From contig CAZQVB010000005.1 in assembly GCA_964596645.1 (NCBI GenBank), positions 62,001 to 126,000 on the forward strand: a DNA stretch of 64,000 nucleotides, in the 5' to 3' direction. The notes under the pieces are model-generated. The model searched no databases. It saw nothing but the letters and a program-made list of their open reading frames with translations, and was not told where the DNA came from. This stretch comes from CAVQEK01 sp964596645 (GTDB lineage Bacteria; Bacteroidota; Bacteroidia; Cytophagales; Cyclobacteriaceae). Shown here piece by piece: positions 53,030 through 62,280 of this stretch. How positions within the stretch are numbered: position 1 is the stretch's first letter; the number at the start of each line of letters is the position of its first letter. The position numbers were made by a program, and so were the translations under genes.

Positions 53030-54676
53030 TTATTTGATTACGCTATTGATCGTCGTACTTTTTTCTTTCAAAACTATTTCTCTCAACTCTTTCAGTTGTT
53101 CACTATCCTCCTTAGATAAAGAGTTGATAAGATTAACCCATTCCAGCGGATCATTCTCCAGATTGTACAGTTCTTCTTCACCGAGCGAAGTCTGGATGTA
53201 TCGGTACTGAGCGGTAGAAACGGCATAGTGAGGCAGAGGCTTACTCTTTAAGTTCGCTGCTGTGGTGTGATCCTCTCCGGGCAATATGGTTAATGCGTAT
53301 TCCGGCCCTGCCCATCTTTCCTCTGTAGGGTCTTTAAGAAGTTTAATCAGACTATGGCCATCGAGCGGTATGTCATTACCGCCCTCGTTGGGATTACGGG
53401 GTAAACCGCAAGCCTCGATGAGTGTAGGATAAATATCGACCAGAGAGACAGGTTGTGCGCAGAGGGTGCCTTTGGCCTGGTGGTTTGGGAAGGATATGAT
53501 CATTGGTATTTTACAGGCTTCCACCCACGCCGATTGCTTGTACAGAAAATCTTTTTCGCCCATGTGAAAACCATGGTCGCTGGTGATGATTACAATGGTA
53601 TTATCAGCGTATTTGCTCTGGCTGACTGCCTCGAGCACCTTGCCTATTTGTTCATCAACAAAGGCAATCGAGGCTAAATATGCCTGAATCCAGCTTTTGT
53701 ACAAGGCATCATCGCCCTTTTGTTGAAGAAATTGTAACCTTCTGAATCCGTAAAGAGATGTATCAGCCAATTGAGCTGCACAGTCTGAAATATCGTTGCC
53801 TACTACCTTGGGCAATTGGATCTGATTGATGGGGAACATTTGAAAATACTTTTCCGGTACATATAGCGGAGTATGCGGCCGGCAAAATCCCACGCCAAGA
53901 AAGAAAGGCGACTGGTGGTCTTCATTTAAAATTTTCCGGGCATATGCAGCATACAACTCATCAGGCATGAGGTCGCGGTCATCGTCTGTACGGTAATGAA
54001 ATGCTTTACCGTACAATCTCCAGCCCTTATACCCCGGAATTCCTGCTTCCACATCGCGCTCCCAATGAGGGATATCTGACAATGGACCAAATGTTTGTTC
54101 CCATTTGTGTGGAATATCAAATTCTTTAAAAAGGCCATTCATTGCAGGATGCTCTACAAGCATAGGGCCCTTACCTTTCCACGGAAACGGGCCAAAGTTT
54201 GCCTGAGGGCCAAAGTCGTCGTACATGGTATAATCTTCCTCGCCATTGTGGTACAACTTGCCTGTGCCGAACACTTTATAGCCGTTATCCTGGAAATGCC
54301 GCAGCATGTGCTTACTACTATTCAGGATTTCATTGTCACGCCAGGGTTCAAACCAGGTGAGGTTTGACTTATGTGGCATGATGCCCGTCATCATGCTGGA
54401 TCGCGATGGCGCACAGATGGGATCGTTTGAATAAGCATTTGTAAAAGTGACTGCCTCTGCGCGAAATGCGTCGATACTGGGACAAATAGCCTGTGGCTTA
54501 TCGTCGGGATGGTAAACAATCGTATTGAGGTCATCACAAATAATGAACACTACATTGGGCTTCTCTATGGTCGAATGATTGCAGGCCGACATCATTACAA
54601 CAAATAGTGAGACAGCTGTGCACAGCTTCAGCGTATAGGTCAGGTGTTTTATATAATTCCTTGTTTGATTACTCAT
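53030..54676 (-). CDS. Type I sulfatase, iduronate-2-sulfatase-like lipoprotein (CAPSR active site)
   Basis: A 548-aa sulfatase from the ATG at 54676; upstream starts would overlap the preceding gene by 26 bases, this one by 8. The lipobox ends in Cys32 (MMSAC). The metal-site start is NVVFIICDDLN, and CAPSRSSMMTG carries Cys88 as formylglycine precursor. VFGTGKLYHNG and IIITSDHGFHMGEKDF match the iduronate-2-sulfatase-like group. It is intact and is probably translated together with the preceding beta-helix gene. Iduronate itself is not implied; marine Bacteroidota use this branch on several sulfated sugars. Confidence 0.92.
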   Translation of the reverse strand: MSNQTRNYIKHLTYTLKLCTAVSLFVVMMSACNHSTIEKPNVVFIICDDLNTIVYHPDDKPQAICPSIDAFRAEAVTFTNAYSNDPICAPSRSSMMTGIMPHKSNLTWFEPWRDNEILNSSKHMLRHFQDNGYKVFGTGKLYHNGEEDYTMYDDFGPQANFGPFPWKGKGPMLVEHPAMNGLFKEFDIPHKWEQTFGPLSDIPHWERDVEAGIPGYKGWRLYGKAFHYRTDDDRDLMPDELYAAYARKILNEDHQSPFFLGVGFCRPHTPLYVPEKYFQMFPINQIQLPKVVGNDISDCAAQLADTSLYGFRRLQFLQQKGDDALYKSWIQAYLASIAFVDEQIGKVLEAVSQSKYADNTIVIITSDHGFHMGEKDFLYKQSAWVEACKIPMIISFPNHQAKGTLCAQPVSLVDIYPTLIEACGLPRNPNEGGNDIPLDGHSLIKLLKDPTEERWAGPEYALTILPGEDHTTAANLKSKPLPHYAVSTAQYRYIQTSLGEEELYNLENDPLEWVNLINSLSKEDSEQLKELREIVLKEKSTTINSVIK

Positions 54677-56057
54677 GTTCCCACAAATCATCAATAAACT
54701 TCTCCATCAGTCGTGTATCAAAGTACTGGAGCTTTTCTGTTCCGATTAGGCCGGCATAGGAGTCTTGGCCAAAACTCACATTATTGATTGCCAGAGTACC
54801 CGTACCCTTTGACAGCACCCCCTGTTTTTCGAAAGCGTTGATATTGTTGGCAACAATGGAATTATTCACACAAGTTTCATCTTCGAGAATTCCATACTTC
54901 ATTTTTGGGGCAACCGGCCAGTTGAATATTGCATTGCCTGTGACGGTCACGCCTTTCGTTTTATTCATAAGTATAATCCCGCTTTTCACGCTTTCTCTGT
55001 CCTCAGCTGTGCGGGGCATCTTTCTAAATTTGCGTTCATCCTGCTTAAAGATCAGAGAATCAGTCTGCGCATCGAAAATATTGATGCTCCCATTGTCGAT
55101 GATGTTATTTCCGGTTACAGTGCCCCATTTGGCGTTATTTAGTACGATGCCGTGCCCTTCTGACCAACAGAAAATGCTACTACTAATATTTACTTCAGGA
55201 GAATCCTCAACCAATACAGCGTCGCTTTGAATTTGAAACGTCCGGCAACCTGATATGAGCACACTGCAACTTTGCTTTCGGAGATAGAATGCCTGCCTCT
55301 TGGATTGATAGACGGTGACATTGGTGATATTTGCCACGAGGGCATTATGACAAACTACACCAAAGCTGCCTCCATAAATGACGCAGTTGGTAACGTTGTT
55401 TGGTACAAAATCGCCTCCTCGTCCACCACCGGCCAGATTATTTAGCTTTATACCAGCTTCACCACAAGCCACCACCCGGCAATTGCGCACATCGGACAAA
55501 AAGGTAGCATCGTCCAGCAAAATGCCATTTTTATTCATGCCAACAATGGTGACACCGTCTACCACACAATCTCCACTGTTGCTAATGACAATGCCATGGG
55601 TTGACACGTTGTTCTTACGACTAGGGTACAGCAGGAAATTTTTTAGTGTCACCTTGTCCTGCCCTTCTACCAAGAAGCCAACGCCTGTTTTATGGGCTGA
55701 ATCAATCACAAAGACAGATCCCATATCACTTCCCCTAAGGGTAATGTTGGAAGTAAGGCGGACAACCTCGGTGAGATAGAACTTACCCGTGTGAATAAAT
55801 ATCTCTCCCCCAGTGCTGCTCAACCGATCAGCAGCCCATTGAATGGCTTCATCAGCGCTAGGTGAATAAAAATGATGCTTAAAATCCAAAGCGCCCCGAA
55901 CCATATACGCATCTTCTTTCAAGAAAACCTCAAAATTTTGTATGTCAAAATCATCTTTACCATTGCATCCAGCTGCCAAAATCGAAATAGAAAGCCCTGC
56001 CAATAGCACTAAGTATCGGGAATGCCAAGAAGTGCAACATTTACAGATTCGCATCAT
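54669..56057 (-). CDS. Right-handed parallel beta-helix lipoprotein
   Basis: A 462-aa lipoprotein with a lipobox ending in Cys31 (LAAGC). The start SADEAIQWAADRLSSTGGEIFIHTG is the pectate-lyase-superfamily entry coil. Helix coils rich in Asn/Val (NITLRGSDMG, VVDGVTIVGMNKNGILLDD, NCRVVACGEAGIKLNN, NISSSIFCWSEGHGIVLNN) follow to about residue 430. No GH28 Asp triad is seen, and I cannot name a catalytic site, so the family remains open: hydrolase, lyase or epimerase. It begins 2 bp after the stop of the GH2 gene and overlaps the following sulfatase gene. That tight packing points to one transcript. Confidence 0.65.
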   Translation of the reverse strand: MMRICKCCTSWHSRYLVLLAGLSISILAAGCNGKDDFDIQNFEVFLKEDAYMVRGALDFKHHFYSPSADEAIQWAADRLSSTGGEIFIHTGKFYLTEVVRLTSNITLRGSDMGSVFVIDSAHKTGVGFLVEGQDKVTLKNFLLYPSRKNNVSTHGIVISNSGDCVVDGVTIVGMNKNGILLDDATFLSDVRNCRVVACGEAGIKLNNLAGGGRGGDFVPNNVTNCVIYGGSFGVVCHNALVANITNVTVYQSKRQAFYLRKQSCSVLISGCRTFQIQSDAVLVEDSPEVNISSSIFCWSEGHGIVLNNAKWGTVTGNNIIDNGSINIFDAQTDSLIFKQDERKFRKMPRTAEDRESVKSGIILMNKTKGVTVTGNAIFNWPVAPKMKYGILEDETCVNNSIVANNINAFEKQGVLSKGTGTLAINNVSFGQDSYAGLIGTEKLQYFDTRLMEKFIDDLWEHE

Positions 56058-56058
56058 G

Positions 56059-58911
56059 TTAGTAGCTGTTTAGAATATTATAAAAGAGCTTTTTAGCTAC
56101 CGGGTCGTCGTCAATATTTTCGAGGATCCTTAACATTGACAGCACTACCTGTCCTTCTCCGAAAGGGATTTCAGAAAAAGTGGAGCCCCAATATGTTTCT
56201 CCAGGCCCCAGGTAATTCTGATCAAAGCGATAATCCTTATACCAATCCCATGTGACTGCCCCGGCGATGAGCAACTGGGTAGCTGGTACGTCTAATATCA
56301 TGCGATGGGGAATTACATTTTGATAGACCTGATCCATCATGGTATTTTGCGGCAGACCATAGAATACCGGGTGGTCTTTTACCACATGGTTCACCGGCAC
56401 CCAGTTGCCTCCGGCCGCATCGGTTTTTAGTGGCTTGTCGAAAAGGCCACTTAATGGTGGTTTCAGGAAGACGACGGTACCACCACTTTGAGCATGTCGT
56501 TTCAAATGATTGATCACGCCCTGATCTTTCACCTCTCCCACAATCACAGTATTCACACTGGTTTGGCCTGAGAACCTGATATTATTCAGCTTTCTCGTGC
56601 CTAGTACCTTGTCCAGATGTCCTGATTCGTCGTAATAAGCCACAACATTTTTATCAGTAATCGTCACTTGAGGGTATACAGTGAAATGCCAATTGTTCTG
56701 AGTGATCATCGAGCCACTATCATGCATTTGTGCTATGAGGGTATAGTGGCCGGGTTTTGATGCTTTCCACTGTTCGGTGAGAATTTCGATAATATTGCCT
56801 TCGATGTTGGTACTGCCTTTCTTTTGAAATGCAGATATGCCATTTTCATCCATAATGTCGACAGTAAATTGCAATCGTCGCGCTGAGCCCCTATTGAGCG
56901 CATGTACTGACAACGCAACGTTTTCACCTATAAAATATGCCGGCTTATTGGTTCGGACTGGCAGATAGAGCTCCTTATTTACTTCCTTTATTGTATCGAA
57001 GGTTTTCTTCTTATTCCTAAAAATATCCAGTATGCCTGCCCCTACTATCCAGTCGCCACCGGTGAAAGCATGCAGGCAATATCCATCGAGCTTATCATTA
57101 AGTAATGCGGACTCCAGTTGCAACTTGTTGCCATTGGCCTGTATGGTTTGTGAAGCCTGACAAAAAGCTGAAACAGTCGGGAAAACAGACCGTATCTCCA
57201 TTTCATCGATGCACCTGTTCAGGTCATCTTTCATGCGATGGTGATAGCGATAAATGGGTGATTTTGGATTGCCATCTTGTTGCAAGGCACTCGTGGTGCT
57301 GTCGAGATCAGGAAAACCACCGTATCCTATTTCTGAGATGAAAATGAGTTTATCAGGAATAATTTTGCTGTTCGTATGTCCGATTTTTTCAATCCCCAGC
57401 TTTTCAAATTCTTCATCGGTTTTTCCAAGGTGTACAAAATTATTGTAGGTGACGTTGTCAACCGGTGCGCGCTTATAGCTGTGAATTTCGTTGATGTCGA
57501 TGGGCTCCATTTCGCCCGGATTATAGGCATGAGCACCACCTACCCAACCACCCGACTCATCCACTATTAGCCGTGTCGGATCCAAATCGCGTACAAACAC
57601 GGCTGTTTTGTGCTTCAACCGACCGATGGAATGCCGATGAATTTCATTATAGAGTTCCCAACATATGACGGATGGGTGATTGCGGTCGCGGAGCACCATT
57701 TCTTCAAATTCATTCATAATGCGCTCTTCCATCCGGGGCGATTCGGCGGGCCACTGTCCCATGCATTCAATGGCTGGTGAGGCGATGATCATCATTCCCA
57801 TTTCGTCTGCCATATCCAGAATGGGTTTCGGACACTGCCGACGCCATGGCCTAAGCAGATTAAAGCCCAGTTCTTTGGCCAATTCTATTTCTTTGCGCAC
57901 GTAATCTTTTGAGGGGGGGGCAGCTAAGGTATGCGGGTACAAACCTTCCCAAAACCCTGATCGAATGATGATCTTTTCGCCATTCAGGTAGAAGTCGTCA
58001 TTTTTAATCTCGAAATGTCGCATACCAAAAGACACTTCGTTCTGGTTGATCACTCGCTCTCCATCCTTCAGCACTACCCTTGCCAAATACAAGTTGGGAT
58101 CATCAACCGACCACAATTTTGGGTTATCCCACTGAAGCACTACAGAACCTTTTTCTGTGCCGGGCAGCAACGTCAGTTCTTGTTCCCAACTGTCCACCGG
58201 GTTTTCGACATTAAGCTTTTCGAAAATGGCTACATAGGCTTGAAAACTTCTGGCTCTTTTTGATATGTTTTTAAATTGGTAATTAACCTTGGCAGCATTT
58301 TCATCAATCCGGGGCTCCACAAAAATATCGTTCACAAAGCACTCTTCTGAAATTCTCAGATAAACCGACTGCCAGATCCCTCCGGTTAAGGCCCCTCTCC
58401 AATGTGGCATATCAAGTCTTCCGAGTCCATCGATTATGAGGTTTTCACGCACAATGGGACCAATAACTCGCACCGCCACGAAATTATCTTTGTCAAAGTG
58501 CAGTAAGTCGCCAACTTCAAACTCGAACCCTGTGTAACCCCCTTCGTGCTGACCTGCCGGAACACCGTTCACCCAGACCTCTGTTCTGTAATTTGACGCG
58601 TCGAAGCCGAGCCGAACACTTTTATTTTCCCATTTTTGTTGAGCGGAAAAGGTTTTTCCATACCAGGCCACACCTTCATAATCCTGCTCAAGCAGTTCCC
58701 AGGAAGAGGGTACCTCAATCTTTCTCTTGGGAATATATTCAGCAAACACCTCAGAATTGTGCAACCCTAAAAGATTGCCTTGATTCCCAAAATCAAAAAT
58801 GATGTCCCATTCTCCGTTCAGGCTTTCTTCCTGCTGCACAATCTGCGCCCAACCCAATGAGAATGAACTCATTAAAATCCAAAATGTCGATATTTTAATC
58901 ACGTTGCTCAT
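56059..58911 (-). CDS. GH2 glycoside hydrolase (large)
   Basis: A 950-aa exported GH2 enzyme. A signal peptide ends near residue 22 (GWAQ). Jelly-roll (about 30-190: ESLNGEWDIIFDFG, HEGGYTGFEFEV), Ig-like (200-300) and TIM-barrel (about 300-640) domains follow. The acid/base is Glu423 in LYNEIHR and the nucleophile is Glu527 in FISEIGYGG. The last 300 residues are Ig-like plus a domain of the flavodoxin-like type (GGTVVFLKPP). Relatives include beta-galactosidases and beta-glucuronidases; specificity is unreadable. It begins 25 bp after the KDG kinase gene and heads the run of exported enzymes, so degradation and sugar-acid catabolism may be one unit. Confidence 0.85.
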   Translation of the reverse strand: MSNVIKISTFWILMSSFSLGWAQIVQQEESLNGEWDIIFDFGNQGNLLGLHNSEVFAEYIPKRKIEVPSSWELLEQDYEGVAWYGKTFSAQQKWENKSVRLGFDASNYRTEVWVNGVPAGQHEGGYTGFEFEVGDLLHFDKDNFVAVRVIGPIVRENLIIDGLGRLDMPHWRGALTGGIWQSVYLRISEECFVNDIFVEPRIDENAAKVNYQFKNISKRARSFQAYVAIFEKLNVENPVDSWEQELTLLPGTEKGSVVLQWDNPKLWSVDDPNLYLARVVLKDGERVINQNEVSFGMRHFEIKNDDFYLNGEKIIIRSGFWEGLYPHTLAAPPSKDYVRKEIELAKELGFNLLRPWRRQCPKPILDMADEMGMMIIASPAIECMGQWPAESPRMEERIMNEFEEMVLRDRNHPSVICWELYNEIHRHSIGRLKHKTAVFVRDLDPTRLIVDESGGWVGGAHAYNPGEMEPIDINEIHSYKRAPVDNVTYNNFVHLGKTDEEFEKLGIEKIGHTNSKIIPDKLIFISEIGYGGFPDLDSTTSALQQDGNPKSPIYRYHHRMKDDLNRCIDEMEIRSVFPTVSAFCQASQTIQANGNKLQLESALLNDKLDGYCLHAFTGGDWIVGAGILDIFRNKKKTFDTIKEVNKELYLPVRTNKPAYFIGENVALSVHALNRGSARRLQFTVDIMDENGISAFQKKGSTNIEGNIIEILTEQWKASKPGHYTLIAQMHDSGSMITQNNWHFTVYPQVTITDKNVVAYYDESGHLDKVLGTRKLNNIRFSGQTSVNTVIVGEVKDQGVINHLKRHAQSGGTVVFLKPPLSGLFDKPLKTDAAGGNWVPVNHVVKDHPVFYGLPQNTMMDQVYQNVIPHRMILDVPATQLLIAGAVTWDWYKDYRFDQNYLGPGETYWGSTFSEIPFGEGQVVLSMLRILENIDDDPVAKKLFYNILNSY

Positions 58912-58935
58912 TTTTCCGATTTTAGCTTCCGCACG

Positions 58936-60027
58936 TTATCGCATTACCCTTCCGGATGTCGAGCCCCCCATCAGAGCTTCTACTTCGGTGCGTGAAACGT
59001 AATTGAAATCGCCATTGATTGAATGGCACAAGCAAGATGATGCCACTGCAAAGCGAATGGCATTTTCGCTTTCATCCAATCCGGGTGTGTTGAGCGCAAA
59101 GACTAATGCCGCCCCAAATGAATCGCCACCGCCGACGCGGTCGATTATATGCTTAATTTGATAAGGCTCGTAGCGCTCATTATTCAGCGGGGCAAAGTGA
59201 GCATTTTCATTTGCCGCATCGTACAGCATAGCCCCCCAGTTGTTGTGTGTAGCTGATATGCTCTCGCGCAGGGTAATGGCCACCTTTGTCACGTTCGGAA
59301 ACTGCTTCACTATTTCTCTAGCTACATCGGTGTATTTGGCCACTTCTAGTTTACCGCCTTCCACGTCAGTGTTCTCTGCCGATATACCCAGTACATCGTG
59401 TGCATCTTCTTCATTGGCGATCACTACATCAACATAAGGCAGGATTTCGCGTATGGTTTTTTGCGCCAGCTCAGTGGCTGAAGTGCCTGTTTGCCAACGC
59501 CAAAGTTTTTTGCGAAAGTTTAGATCACAAGACACCGTCAATCCATTTTCCTTGGCTTCACATACTGCAGTCTTCGTAGCATTGGCAGATATTTCGGAAA
59601 GCGCAGGCGTAATCCCCGTTGTATGTAGCCATCCGGCGTCGGCCAATAATGTGTTCCAGTCGTAGGCATCACCGGGGGTTAGCGAAACAGCCGAATAATC
59701 GCGGTCATACAAAACCTTACTCGGCCGCTGGTTGGCACCGCGCTCAACGAAGTACAGCCCAAAGCGCCCGTAGTTGGTTATTTTTATTCCTGACGTATCG
59801 ATGTCAATTCCCTTTAATACCGTGAGGCAGGCTTCAGTCATTTCATTGTCGGGCAAGGCCGTGACAAACCGTACCTTACCCCCCAACATGGCGATTGATG
59901 CGGCCACGTTGGCTTCTGCCCCGGCAAAAGTGATGTCCAGCTTTCCGGGCATGCTTTGCCTGAATCGCTGAAAATTTTCAGGACACAAACGCCCCATTAT
60001 TTCTCCAAAAGTCACGATGGTTTTCAT
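58936..60027 (-). CDS. kdgK: PfkB-family 2-keto-3-deoxygluconate (or galactonate) kinase
   Basis: A 363-aa cytoplasmic sugar kinase from the ATG at 60027. MKTIVTFGEIMGRLCPE starts the PfkB fold, AGAEANVAASIAMLGG is the substrate-side signature 1, and DRVGGGDSFGAAL is signature 2 with catalytic base Asp302. It phosphorylates 2-keto-3-deoxy sugar acids to the 6-phosphate for the aldolase encoded next upstream. It is longer than the E. coli KdgK by about 50 residues, common in Bacteroidota. The gluconate versus galactonate stereochemistry cannot be decided here. Confidence 0.85.
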   Translation of the reverse strand: MKTIVTFGEIMGRLCPENFQRFRQSMPGKLDITFAGAEANVAASIAMLGGKVRFVTALPDNEMTEACLTVLKGIDIDTSGIKITNYGRFGLYFVERGANQRPSKVLYDRDYSAVSLTPGDAYDWNTLLADAGWLHTTGITPALSEISANATKTAVCEAKENGLTVSCDLNFRKKLWRWQTGTSATELAQKTIREILPYVDVVIANEEDAHDVLGISAENTDVEGGKLEVAKYTDVAREIVKQFPNVTKVAITLRESISATHNNWGAMLYDAANENAHFAPLNNERYEPYQIKHIIDRVGGGDSFGAALVFALNTPGLDESENAIRFAVASSCLCHSINGDFNYVSRTEVEALMGGSTSGRVMR

Positions 60028-60096
60028 AGTACAAGGAATGAGTTGGAAGACCGGAAGCAAAAGCGAACAAGATTTTGGGTCGGTCTCAAAAAAATG

Positions 60097-60771
60097 TTAT
60101 TGTCTTCTAATTTGTCTGATTAAGTCTCGAATCTCTTTTGCATTTGCTGTGATGGCCTCCCAATTTTCGGCCTGTATAACTGGCCCTTTTGCCAGCCACG
60201 ACCCGCCAATGGCGGTTATTAAGGGTGATTCGAGGTATGAGCGGGCGTTGTCCATATTGCACCCGCCCAGCGGTATAAATTTCAATTCGAGATATTGGTA
60301 GGGAGCTACCATATTGATCAAATGCTCGAGCCCGCCGGAGGTTTCAGCAGGGAAATATTTCAACACACGGCAGCCCTGTTCTATCGCTATTTCAATGTCG
60401 GTTGGCGTCATCACGCCAGGTGCGAAAGGCAAGCCCTCCTTTTGCGCCTGTGCTATTACCCTGGGGTTACAACCGGGGGCGACTGCAAAATCGGCTCCAG
60501 CACCTGCCACTGCTTTTACCTGTTCGGTTGTCAACACCGTGCCGAAACCGAGCAATATTTCGGGAACTTCTTTTTTTATGGCTTTCCCCGCTTCCACGGC
60601 AACCGGGGTACGGAGCGTAAGCTCTATGGCATCCACACCACCTTTCAAAAGTGCTTTTGCCAAAGGCACGGCATGGTTTAGCTGGTCTATAACCAATACA
60701 GCAATTACTCCGGCATCGTCTATCCGTTGTATCATTTTCGGCGTCATCGCCTTTTGTTCAACAGGTTGCAT
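60097..60771 (-). CDS. kdgA: KDPG/KDPGal-type aldolase
   Basis: A 224-aa class I aldolase. It splits 2-keto-3-deoxy-6-phosphogluconate (or the galactonate isomer) into pyruvate and glyceraldehyde-3-phosphate. The Schiff-base lysine is Lys138 in VLKYFPAE and the acid/base is Glu50 in AIELTLRTP. GFGTVL and FAVAPGCNP are the other family motifs, and IPLGG binds phosphate. It lies 69 bp before the kinase gene and after the aldehyde dehydrogenase gene, the order of a sugar-acid pathway. No signal peptide, so cytoplasmic. Confidence 0.92.
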   Translation of the reverse strand: MQPVEQKAMTPKMIQRIDDAGVIAVLVIDQLNHAVPLAKALLKGGVDAIELTLRTPVAVEAGKAIKKEVPEILLGFGTVLTTEQVKAVAGAGADFAVAPGCNPRVIAQAQKEGLPFAPGVMTPTDIEIAIEQGCRVLKYFPAETSGGLEHLINMVAPYQYLELKFIPLGGCNMDNARSYLESPLITAIGGSWLAKGPVIQAENWEAITANAKEIRDLIRQIRRQ

Positions 60772-60840
60772 TTTATTGATTTTATTCTCTATCGGCTAAA
60801 AATGGACTTGATGCACATTTGCGGTTTTTAACTATTGTAA

Positions 60841-62277
60841 TCACACCCGAATTGTGATTCGTTTTTTCTCTAAGTAATCATCCAGAGCAAAGTGTGAGCA
60901 ATCATGGCCAATACCACTTTCCTTTACACCTCCATGCGGCAGGTAAATGGCATATTTAAAACCATTTACATGCACTTCGCCTACTTCCAGCTCGGTGCTG
61001 AATTTATGTATGCGATTTACATCGTTGGTGTACAAGTAGCTCGAAAGGCCTACATCGCTGCTGTTGGCCATGGCCAGAACTTCATCTTCCGTTTCAAATG
61101 AAATAATAGAAGCAAGCGGACCGAAAATCTCTTCTCTGAAAATGGTCATTTCCTGGGTTACACCAGAAAATACAGTTGGTTCGTAGAAAAATCCTTGCGG
61201 CTTGTCTTCGGGAATTTTCCCTCCGCATTCCATTTTGGCGCCTTCGGCCACAGTTTTTTCTACCAATGCAATAATGCGCTCGCGCGAGCGATCATCGACC
61301 ATTGGCCCCATATCGGGTTGCCCATCGCGGCCAAAACCAACATTGATCTTTTTGGCCTTTTCTACAAATCGCGCTACGAACTCATCGTATACCGCCTGAT
61401 GCACAAATATGCGGTTGGGAGACACGCAAATTTGCCCGCAATTACCAAACTTCAGTGCAGACAGGTCGCTAACGGCCTGGCTCAGGTTGGCATCGGGAAA
61501 AACGATGGCCGGCGCATTACCGCCCAACTCCATGCTGAAATGTTTGATGGAAGTTGATGCCTGTTGCATGGCTTTACGCCCGGAAGCCGAGGAGCCGATC
61601 ATGGTGATGACTCGCGGGATTTTGCTGGATGACAAGGTTAGGGCAAGCTCTTCGTTGCTCCCTGCCAGGATGTTGACCACCCCTTTGGGGAAATTGATGC
61701 TTGCCATAATTTCGCCAATAACATAAGCCGATAAAGGAGCGTTGGCAGATGGTTTTAAAATCAGTGAGCAACCTGCGGCCAGTGCGGGGCCTAATTTAAA
61801 GCCCAGATTCAGTAAGGGGAAGTTCCACGCGAGATAACCAACAGCAACCCCGGCCGGTTGGCTGATGATGCGGTGTACGTGGGTATTGTCCGGGTCGGGA
61901 ATGATCTCATCGCGGCGGTGAAGCATTTCCTGCGGGTACCACTCCAAAGCCTTTACCACGGTTTCATAATCTTCAAAAGCCTGGTTGTAGGTTTTCCCCA
62001 TTTCGTACATGACCGATTCGCGGATCAGTTGCTCCTTATCCTTTACGGCAACTACGAGTTTATCCATCCACATTTTGCGGGTGGTGAGGCTCATTTGCGA
62101 CCATTTTTTGAAACCTTCTTTGGCCGCACGAAGCGCTTTCTCGGCGTCTTCCTTGCCTGCCCAGGCGATGGTGGCCACTGCTTTTCCGGTGCCGGGGCAT
62201 ATCACTTCTCTTGAAGCTCCCTTTGTGGCCTCCACCAACTCGCCACCTATGTATAGTTTTTTGTGTCCGAAGTCCAT
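60841..62277 (-). CDS. NAD(P)-dependent aldehyde dehydrogenase
   Basis: A 478-aa soluble ALDH that oxidises an aldehyde sugar or short aldehyde to the acid. WNFP (Asn152) holds the oxyanion, MELGGNAP gives Glu250, and GQICVSPNR carries the nucleophile Cys284. The cofactor site is LKPSANAPL. Placed between an enolase-superfamily dehydratase and an aldolase, it could oxidise a deoxy- or anhydro-aldose (as 3,6-anhydrogalactose dehydrogenase does) or lactaldehyde or glycolaldehyde released from deoxy sugars. The gene context favours a sugar aldehyde. It is 4 bp from the enolase-superfamily gene, so co-expressed. Confidence 0.88.
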   Translation of the reverse strand: MDFGHKKLYIGGELVEATKGASREVICPGTGKAVATIAWAGKEDAEKALRAAKEGFKKWSQMSLTTRKMWMDKLVVAVKDKEQLIRESVMYEMGKTYNQAFEDYETVVKALEWYPQEMLHRRDEIIPDPDNTHVHRIISQPAGVAVGYLAWNFPLLNLGFKLGPALAAGCSLILKPSANAPLSAYVIGEIMASINFPKGVVNILAGSNEELALTLSSSKIPRVITMIGSSASGRKAMQQASTSIKHFSMELGGNAPAIVFPDANLSQAVSDLSALKFGNCGQICVSPNRIFVHQAVYDEFVARFVEKAKKINVGFGRDGQPDMGPMVDDRSRERIIALVEKTVAEGAKMECGGKIPEDKPQGFFYEPTVFSGVTQEMTIFREEIFGPLASIISFETEDEVLAMANSSDVGLSSYLYTNDVNRIHKFSTELEVGEVHVNGFKYAIYLPHGGVKESGIGHDCSHFALDDYLEKKRITIRV

Positions 62278-62280
62278 ATG

